Shown one piece after another: positions 55,211 to 64,000 of a DNA stretch of 64,000 nucleotides (positions within the stretch are counted from its first letter, which is position 1; each line of letters begins with the position of its first letter). The stretch covers positions 404,512 to 468,511 of the forward strand of contig VUYV01000333.1 of the NCBI GenBank assembly GCA_008711295.1, read 5' to 3'. The notes under the pieces are model-generated. The model was given only the letters and a program-made list of their open reading frames with translations, was not told where the DNA came from and searched no databases. This DNA comes from Anarhynchus alexandrinus. Taxonomy: Eukaryota; Chordata; Aves; Charadriiformes; Charadriidae. Position numbers and translations under genes: made by a program.

Positions 55211-55312
55211 TAGGTGAGGAAAGTAAGACAAAGAGATTAAATGACTTAATCCGAAATCTCCAGCAAGTCAGTGGCCAGGAGAGGAACACAGCTCAGAGCC
55301 CCCACTCTCATC
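55211..55312 (-). mobile_element. MIR-like SINE fossil, reverse orientation
   Basis: The plus strand reads 'aggtgaggaaagtaagacaa' then 'agagattaaatgacttaatc' then 'cagcaagtcagtggccagga', which tracks the reverse complement of the MIR core (gatgaggaaactgaggcacagag...ttaagtgacttg...agtggcagagc). Confidence 0.55.
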
Positions 55313-56151
55313 CCACACTCTGAGAGAAAATTGTGCTCTAGTTCTCCTGCTGACAGTCTCTGTGCCTGTGTTAGAAATGCACAGCGCAGAGAATTTTGCT
55401 TCCAGGTACAACTCAGCTGCTGATACTGATCTATAAATCCTTGTTCTTTATGGCTCAGGTCCTAGCGAGGTATCTCCTTCCCCGGGGACCACCATGCTGG
55501 GAGCGAGCAGGTGAATCACTGTTTCTTAATGTGTATAGCTGGAGGCAGGGCAATCTCAGCAGAGGGATTTCCACATTTTCCTTCTGCACAGGACTCGGCC
55601 CCGCCAGGCTCAGCAGCGGGGCTCAGCCTCACCTCTCGCAGTGGGGCAGTCGCTGTGGCAGCATCATCTGCCTTCAAGGGTGCTTAATGCTGGGGGTCTA
55701 GCAACTTGTTTCCTCTGAATACAAACTTTATTGCGAGATCTGTGAATTTAGGAAGTTACTAGCTCTGTTAAAAACATGAGTCTGTATCTGGAAAACATGG
55801 CGGAGACAAAATATCAGTAATTACAGCTTTTAAAACATCAGTAAAGTCAGTAAAAACAACTCATTCCCGCAGATTAGAAACTGCACAAGGGGACTCTTCT
55901 TACGTCCTTTAAGAGGCTCAACATACATGGGGGTACGTGAACATTTTGCAAGGTTTTACCCACAGTTTCCTGTGAAATTAAAGGTTTAATAAACTTTGAC
56001 CCAGATATCAATGCATCTGCAGCTTTTCCCACTCAGCAGAACTGACTGAAGAATTGTATTGTAGCCAGTGAATCAAACACTTATCTATTTCATGGGTTGT
56101 GGACCATCTTCTAAGTTTCAAAACAATAAGGGTCCGGGCACACTCAGGGCC

Positions 56152-56258
56152 TGACTCAGCAAGACAAAGCACCTATTTGATATCTGTTCTGGGAGGGTTG
56201 ACTTTTTTCAGCTTTCTGCAGGTCTGAATGGAAGCTGATAACATTTACTGCTGAGTCA
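56152..56258. promoter_or_regulatory. Inverted pair of MARE/AP-1 sites
   Basis: TGACTCAGCA at 56152-56161 and its exact reverse complement TGCTGAGTCA at 56249-56258 lie 87 bases apart. A GATA-like TGATAA sits beside the second (about 56237-56242). This combination is known from NF-E2/MAF-bound enhancers. The role here is inferred. Confidence 0.35.
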
Positions 56259-57129
56259 GACTTTGCAAGGACATGGAATTAGATCTGGATGAACGTGAAC
56301 CTGGTTATGAAGTGATTAGAAGAGGACAAAGGGGTCCAAGTTCAGCTGCAGTCAGAGGGAATTTTCCTACCGAGTTCAACAGGGAATAAATACGGGTCTT
56401 CGTTTCGCCCGGCCCCACGTGCTGCCCTTCTCCTGCAGCAGGAGGGATGCGGCCCCACGCACAGACCGCCGGCGCAGGAGCCCGCTTCACTGCTGCACCT
56501 TATCTCCTGTGCAGTGGCGCTTGCGTGTCAGCAAATGCAGTCTGTCAACAGGGTGTTAAATCCTGTGTCCGCGCCTTGTCTCTCCCTCGGTGCATTTTCC
56601 AATTTATAACAAACCCTACTATTTCAGGGACAGACAGTATTACTGACATCATCACTTACACCTTCTTGAAGTGGGTAAAACCTGCTGACACCCCCACCCA
56701 GTGGATTTCTACTCCAGACGACCTCAGCAACAACACAAGGTTATAAGGCAAAGAGGGTCGAGTCTCCACACCCTGCCACAGAGAGGATACGACCTGGTAT
56801 CTCCTGGACACAGCCCAAGACACCCAGTGGCCCTTAACATTGCAGTTTTATAAAAAATATTGTAATTTAACATAACCCTTCCATTTGTATGAAACATGGG
56901 TTGCTGCAAGAGTGTCTCTTCTGACCTCTGATCTAAATACATTGCGATTGTTAAATCCCATCAGCATTTCACTCCTCTTTTCCTACTATGTGGCAGCAGT
57001 GAGGGACTGAAGGGAGAACGCCGCTATCCTCTGCACCTGCAGCAGGTTTGCAATTCTTCCCTGGTTTTGCAGCCGAGTTGCAGGGGTTGCACTGAGACTT
57101 TATACAGAGAAATGAAAATTAATCATAAT

Positions 57130-57660
57130 CTCTCAGGACTTTTTTTTTAATTCCAAAATAACCATTGCCCAATTGGATAAATTATCACAAGTTCAGCTGA
57201 TGTAAATATCTAGCTAATGCCCATTTGCTGATTTAATGAAATCCAGAAACAATTTGCAATCACATAATGAGCTTGGATTCCTGGCTGATAGAATCACAGG
57301 AGCAGAGAGCAGAAGTCAGCTCGGTAACACACATCAACAGCACATTTAAATGAAAGTGTATTTGACACTGTACAGGCTAATAACACATTAGTATTGCTCT
57401 AGTCATTAAAAATAAAGGTGCTGACTGCATGATCATATCCTGATTATATGAACTTAAACTGCAGGAAAAAAAAGGAACTGGTCCTCTCTAAAATTAAAAT
57501 AATAATTTTTTAAACTATAGTGATGGAAGAATTAGGAAAAAAATGCTCATTACAACGATCTCAATATGAGCTTTTGAAGTGCAAACATAATATTTTCTTT
57601 AGAGATGAGATTGCAGTGTCTCATTAGAAATAATGACTTAATTATGTAATTATCAGTGCG
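57130..57660. other. AT-rich block resembling conserved non-coding DNA
   Basis: A long non-repetitive AT-rich stretch with CTTAATTATGTAATTATCAG and many TAAT cores, free of recognisable repeats and frames, flanked by GC-rich DNA from 57690. A possible enhancer upstream of RAP1A or of a neighbour outside the window. Confidence 0.25.
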
Positions 57661-59654
57661 TATGCACATCACTGACAGCGACTCCTTCGGCTGGGAAGGC
57701 GGCCGCAGGGGTCACTGAGCACGCGCTTCGCCTCCCCCGGGCAGCCCTGCAGCGCCCGGGTGCGGAGCTCGAGGGTGCAGTGTCCTTGCTGGGGACCAGC
57801 CCGTGAAGCATCGCTCAGCACACACCAGCAGCTGACAAGTTCTGTGGAGGCGGGTGAGCTCCACAGCCACCAGCCTCTTATCGGAGCAGACAGGACCAGG
57901 GAGACTCCGCTGCTGCAAACGCCATCCCTCCCCAGACTGCAGCAGACCTATTTTTCCGTGCCCACTGTCAGACTGGGGGAAGCTACAGGGTAATTAGGCA
58001 GATAAGCTGGGGGGTGTGGAAGCTGGGGACGGAGGGCTGGTCCCAAGGCTGTGCCCCACAGAAGGTCCAGCAGAGCGCCAAAGGGGGGCTGGCTGTTCCA
58101 TGAGCTACAACCCTGGGGCAGCAGTGCCGCTGCCGTTCTCCTCTCCCAACTCAGCCAGTACCGTGGAAGTTGCCCGAAAACACAGGAAAGGCTGAGCCCC
58201 AACTGGAAGCTGCAAACGCTAAAGTACTTTCCAGGTTTGAGCCTTAAAGATGCTTCCCCCTGCGAGCACAGGGACTGCAGAAAGGATGAGGAGGCAGGAA
58301 CAGGGCTCCCTTTACCACAAGGACCAGCAGCCTGCGCCTTCCTCCTTCGTGGCTTCCACTGGTCTCTCTGAAAGGGACATAGGACGGAGGTTTCTTATGC
58401 AGCTTCCCAAACGAGGAAGCGTGCCAGAAAAACCCAGTGTCAGTCTGGTGTCTGCTCATTGCGATTCCGCAGAGCGGGGAGAAAGGCAAAGACTGATATG
58501 GGTTTCTGATTCACAGGTTTTATAAACAAATATCACAGGAGGCTGCGAAACTCGCTGGGGAAGGAAGCACAAATCACGCTTCCCACTGCTCAGGTATGGC
58601 AGGAAACTGCTTATTATCATACACAGGGTTTCCCATTTTTTAGTCTAATGGCAACATAATGGGCTGCTTTTACAATTTGCTTTCTGTGAGCAAGAATTTA
58701 CTTGTCCAGAACTGCAGCAGCCTGGCATTTACTGCCAGAGGAGACTGTTGGCACGGAAATGACCCCGAGAGCGCTAAAACAGGAGCTGAGACATTAGCCC
58801 ATGTACCTCTCCAGTCTTTAATCACAGGTGTTGGTTGTGAAGCTATATTTGAATTAGTCTTCCAAGCAATCAATCTGTTTTCCATGCACCTCCCCACTGC
58901 ATTGCCCGTCTGTTCATGGCAGAGAGCTGCTACCGAGCAGTTTGCCATGTCTGGTTTTGGATGGGAGAGGCGATTTTGTGTTTCAGAAGCTGGGAGACAC
59001 AACGGGAGATGCTCCCAGCTTGCGGTGGGGTCTATCCCAGCAGCAGCTCACGCCTACACAAATCGCCTGGCCAAGCAGAAACAGGCGCGATGCAGAGGAT
59101 GGCGACAGGAGGTCTATATAATTTTTATGGCAGCAGCCTGGGGGCCCAAAAGGGAATACCCTCCACACACAGCTCCGCACACATACTGCTTTCAGTGGCA
59201 AACTCGGCTCTTCTCTGGTAAGGAAATGGGAGGAGGTACTGCCTGCAGTTCCTTCACCCTGGGACTTTCTCCAGCTGCTGATGTTTCATCCTTCCTCCCA
59301 GCCCACTCGTAAACATGGGTATCTGCAGAGGGGAAACACCGGACCCGTCCCTCCCCGCTGCTAAGCAGAAAGCCACCTGCCTCGTGCTTGTGCTGGCCAG
59401 TGAAAGTGAAAACAACAACAACGTATTTTACTCATCCATGAAAGGGAAAGTTCCTTACCCCAGGCGAGGGCTGCACGAGGCCGTGCAGTACACTCCGGGA
59501 GTCACTCGGAGAGCAGCCGGTGGTGAGAACCGAGCACAGGGCCACACGTTTGTAGGATACTTGACAAACCCTCCGACACGCGTCCCTGGCAGGTCTGGCT
59601 AATGTCACCCTGCGGAGACCCACCTAACACAGCACAGCGCCTGATTCTGTCCTC

Positions 59655-59752
59655 ACCTATCCCATGGACAAACTGGGAAGTGACTTGATCAAAGCTGCTG
59701 AATTTACATGAGACAAGGCCAAAACGAGGGGACTGAAGCTCCCAGAGCCCCA
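59655..59752 (-). mobile_element. MIR-like SINE fossil, reverse orientation (weak)
   Basis: 'cccatggacaaactgggaag' followed by 'tgacttgatcaaag' resembles the reverse complement of the MIR core, but the continuation is poor. It could be another ancient SINE. Confidence 0.35.
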
Positions 59753-62700
59753 CACAGGAACAGCCGGGAGAGGCACCATCCCAAGCACAAAGGACAGCAG
59801 AGTTCAAGATGAGCAATAACGAGTGTTATTCTTTCAGCTGACAAACTGCGCTCACAGCCCAAAGGCAACCTCAGCCGCGTATTTTCTGCTATTACCCAAC
59901 GTCTTCCTATAGAGCCGAGCGCTCGCTCGCCCCACACGACTAGGTGGTGCCCTGGTGTGTCACCCCAGCACCAAACCTCATCCTCCCCAAGCAGTCCCCA
60001 GCTGGTTTCACCTGTTTCTAGGACAGATGCAGCTTCCACATTTCTACTTCCATTTTGTAAAAATTGGGCAGTATAGGGAAGGGGCAGGAAGTATGGGGAA
60101 AAACAAAAAGGAAAAATTAAAAGTTAAATGTTAAGATTTTAAGTACTAGAGGAAGTCAGAGACATTCCTTTGACTTTGTAGGTACACTAGTAACCACACA
60201 CAATGAAGCAAGTATTGCCTTGAGATTGTCACATACATTGAAGTAGGAGAAAGCCTAACTCAACAAGTGCTTGCTCCCATGTTTCCTTTTCATGGGTTTT
60301 AAACACCTATTTTGTTTAAGCATGGTCACACAATGGCTGCAGGATAGCCAGGGGGTAATTTTTGATTAGTAGGTAAAAGTAGCAATCCAGCTATTTGTCC
60401 ACAAGCTGCTGGAAACCCCTTGAGATTTGTGAGATTTCTTCTCTACCTGTTACCTGGTTTCTCCCAGTTGACAGCTGGTCCCTTCCAGGGTCAGTCCTGG
60501 TGACTGCCAGCATCCAGGGATGGGACACGGCAGGAACCACGAGTCCTCAGACACTCCTTCTTCCACTCTCACCCCCACCAGTTGTCCCAGCTCACCAGCA
60601 GCCAGCCAGGGCAGGCCCAGGGCTGCAGGACAGGGTTTATAAAGACTTCAGTGAGTTAATAATGAACTCACCTGTACCTGGATAAGAGATGTGTGTTTCC
60701 AATTAGTGCTGCTCTGCTCTCCTAAGTGGGCTTAATCATCCCATAGCCTCGGAGACCCTCCGGCACGCTCCAGCAATCTCTTACTCCTTCTGCTTTCAGC
60801 TGTTCGCGGGGGTTTGTCTTAAAACAGCTGTTTCAGGAAAGGCTGTTTCTCAGCTCTTTTTATTTGTTGCTCCACTATAATTACGCTGACAATAACACTT
60901 AGCCTTATGATAGCACTCTTCATTTTCTGATTGCTTCCTGAACACCAGCTAATAACACTGGCTTTGTGCTTCTTGCTCAGGAAAGAGCAGGTATTTTCTA
61001 ACAGAAAGGCTGTTACTTTACATTAACAGTACAGCAAAGACTGAACAAGAGGGAGCACGAGGCACCCGTGTTTCCACACAGCCTGTGCTGAAAAGAAAAA
61101 TGTTCTACTCCCAAGTACAGTAGCCTTCGCCCTTTTGGGCAGAAGCAGCGTGGCCCCGTCACCGTCCCACTGGCAACGCAAACACGAATTCCTCTCTGAA
61201 ATCAGCTGTTGCCTCCTCACCGGGTCATGAGTAATTTCCACTCCAGTTGTGACTCAGTTGACTGGAAACTCTGCCTGAGTAAGAACTGGATGTCTTACTT
61301 GTGGCTCTCCAACCCTCCTGAAGTTTCCCTCCGTGGAGCCCGTGGGGGGGCAGCCCAGCGCTGGCACCGCCTCGGGGGCTGGCAGGGCCACCGCGGGACC
61401 GGGCACCCGCGGCAGCACCCGCTCATCTGCCTCTCTGCAACCAAACATCGTGGAAAGTGGGAAACTCTTCCAAAGACGAGCCATCGTGCCTGTCGCTAGC
61501 GAGCAGCACGCGTGTCTGCATCGCCAGCAGAAAAGCAGCCCAATTACATCCTAGAAACATTTGGGGGTGCTTTGGTTTTCAACACTTTCCGCTGTTGCCC
61601 TTTGAAAAGAAAGTGTTTGTATAAATAACAGCAGATGCTTTTCAAAATAGCTCATCTCCCAGCCAGTGTTTAGCAATAGAAATGAGCAAAGATAAAACAG
61701 TTGCATATGATGTGAGAAACACAGCAGATGGGTTTGCGGGGAGGAGCAGGGCAGCCTGCGCCGTGCCAGCGCGCGCGGCCTCTCTCGCTGCCTGCCTGCA
61801 CAGACTGCAGCGCGCGGGGCGGCAGCAGCCCCCTCCTGCCGCTCGGCACCACCACAAACCTGCCCGTGGGGCTGCGGGTGTTTCGCCCGCTCGTTGCAGC
61901 GTTAGTGAGGGTGTCTGGGCGCGAGGCGCTGGCTCGGCACGGCGAGATACGGTGCCGGCGCCTGTGGAGCCCATCGCACGCGTCTCGGACCCCTCTGCTG
62001 TGGCTCTGCCCGGGGGCAGTGGCTGCGCGGGACCCTTCGTCCCGCTGCGTGGCAAGTGCTGTCCCCCCCGTCCCGAGCGCTCCTTGGGAAGCACGGCCAA
62101 CCCCGCCGCGCAGCTGCAGCCTTCCCCGCGCCCTTCGCCGGTCACCCGGGTGCAGGTTTGCAAAACTCATAACTGAGCCCAGAAGGTGGGAAATGGAGCA
62201 TTTCCTAAAAGCACTGTTTGGTAATAATTTCCATATTACAAGGAAACGCGTAATGACTGAACTCCCGCTGAGGCACGGCTATTTTAATGGCTGCCTCTGC
62301 AAAGAGAAGCTTTACCTGGGGACAGGCTCGTGCCTGGCACTGCTTTGTGACCAACTGCATGGAACGGCGGCTCCTCTCCCCGCATTAACATGCAAAACCT
62401 TCAAGATCTTTTCCTTCAACTCACAAGCCTTCAGAACACACGCAGCCATTTGTTCTCATACACAGTGCTTTGGTGTCCTTCTCTATTTGCCACCAAAACC
62501 TCTTGCTTTCCACAGGCGTCCCCACTGGCATATGACAAACTCTTGTATGGGACCATGATGATGGTGTAGGTGTAGGACTGACCGCGGGGAAGATTAAGGT
62601 CTCACGGACTAAAGTTGTACCGGCATTTATGCCAGGCAATGCCAAGTATTGGGAAAAAAGCTGAACCCACTGACCTCCCAGCAGACAGCCCAGCAACGGC

Positions 62701-64000
62701 CTGAGCAGTGTTGGGGCAAACAGCCGGGTTTTGGGTCACCTAGTTGCTTGGCTTCCCACTAAAACGGGCGGGTGGACGTCGGACTGAGCCCCACTCAGGC
62801 AGGGCCAGCGAGGAGCAGGTCGCCAGCGCTGTAGCTGCATGGTGGGGAGGGCGGGAGCGAAGCTGTGCTCCCAGGGCTGCTCTCCCAAGGAAGCGGCGTG
62901 CCGGGGGTGGGGGATTTATCTGCCAGGAGATCTCACACTTACTCAAAACAGCCAGGAAGTCTCCCAAGAGCTGCCGTCCCATCTGATACACCAGAATGTG
63001 TACCGAGCTCGTGGGGTGACTGCGGCCAGTTCTTAGAGTTACCTTAATAACACAAAACTCCGCTCGTATTTCCAGAGTTACAGAAACCACAAAGATATCA
63101 GACCATTTAATCGCTTGTTTTACTGCCTGCGCTGTATGTTGCGGTGAGGTGCCGCATACCAGACTGACGGGTTCTCGCTGATGGCTCCTGTCACCGCCGC
63201 GCGCTGCTGCCGGGGCACGTCCCCGGGAGGGAGCCAGGGCTCCCCGTCCCCACCAGCAGCTCCTTTGCTCCTCCGCTGGGCTCTGTGCCCTCCAGCCCTC
63301 GCAGCGAGCGGAGCCTTCCCACCCCGCAGGTGTCCCGGCAGCCCGCACACAGGGGTTTTCCATTGAGGTTTGATGCAGAATGAGAATGACTAATATCTTG
63401 CACTTGCTAAGAAATGTCCTCGGTGTGGTTCTTCCAGTGTCACCACGTCTCCTCTGAGCACGGTGACTTGCGCTGTGGCCGGCACATCCCTACAGAGCAA
63501 ACCGCTGAGCTGCCTGCCCACCGCCCTCCCCCTGGCAAACCTGTGGTGCCTTTAGCTGAGCACTGCTGGTGGCAAGGACACGGGCTGGGACGGATGTTCT
63601 TCTTGGGCCGTGAGCGAGCGAGTGGTGCCAGCAGCAAACTTCATGACCCTGAAGCAAGGAGAGGGCCGCTCCCTCAGACTCATCTCTCCCATGTCTCCCA
63701 GAGCGGTGGCTGCTCTGTCTCCATCCGCGCCGGCTCCGAGCTGCGCTCCCATGCCATCCCAGCAGCAGGTGCCCTCCAGCCCCACAACTTGGGCAAAGAG
63801 ATGGGCTGAGGTGGGCTCTGCTTGCAGACCCTGGGATCACCTCCTCCTAGCGATGCCCATGGCTGCTTGCCTGGAGCTAACCGATCCGCCTTGTACAGTA
63901 ACGTATGCGGCCAGTGCTGCTTTTTCCTCCCTGGTGGGCAGGAACTGGGAGCTGGCTGTGGGTCTGCAGGGGCCACTGGAGCCCAGCAGTGACCATGGCG

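Larger units (their letters stand above)
54481..64000. other. Flank upstream of RAP1A, no supported gene
   Basis: Mixed composition: AT-rich blocks (about 54500-55000, 56800-57660), GC-rich blocks (57690-58200, 61700-62180, 63180-63800), two MIR-like fossils and the MARE pair. No exon with family resemblance was recognised on either strand. Further upstream RAP1A leader exons could lie here. Confidence 0.55.

Noticed and set aside
58659..59312. 217-codon plus-strand frame
   Set aside because: No domain, no splice context and no resemblance to a known family.
61728..62558. 276-codon plus-strand frame
   Set aside because: Frames of similar length overlap on both strands in the same GC-rich block, and the composition is low-complexity (Ala, Pro, Arg, Cys).

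Overview
The window is vertebrate genomic DNA, most likely from a bird. It holds short exons in long introns with GT/AG boundaries, a CpG-island promoter broken by an assembly gap, one CR1-type LINE fragment and a few worn MIR-like fossils, with no primate or rodent SINEs. I cannot name the species.

One protein gene can be supported: RAP1A, the Ras-family small GTPase, on the minus strand. Six coding exons (30555-30611, 26838-26906, 25231-25287, 23703-23843, 18583-18726, 15187-15273) join in frame to exactly 184 codons plus a stop, the family length. All GTPase motifs, the Rap-specific Thr61, the basic tail and the CLLL prenylation box are intact. Upstream there is a convincing 63-nt non-coding exon (34630-34692), and the likely promoter is the CpG island at about 53170-54480, of which 432 bases are missing. 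Downstream, the stop codon sits 29 nt before a splice donor, and most of the 3' UTR lies on a separate terminal exon (13080 down to about 11120). The gene therefore spans about 42 kb of the window.

Region by region: 1-11120 is the flank beyond the 3' end of RAP1A. It is GC-rich with AT-rich blocks and holds no gene I can support, but has G-rich tandem repeats, a cluster of DNA dyads near 9.1 kb, a MIR fossil and a possible CTCF site near 10.58 kb. From 11120 to 34692 lie the exons and their introns, including a small CpG-rich patch with an NRF1-like site near 20.6 kb and a possible small retroposed fossil near 32.5 kb. From 34693 to about 53380 is a long 5' UTR intron with a CR1 fragment near 48 kb. 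From 53170 to 54480 is the promoter island with its gap. From 54480 to 64000 is the upstream flank, with no supported gene, two MIR-like fossils and a pair of MARE/AP-1 sites near 56.2 kb.

I found no dramatic new system. The most useful observations are the Thr180 substitution next to the CAAX box, the spliced 3' UTR, the dyad cluster at 9134-9203 and the intronic CpG patch.
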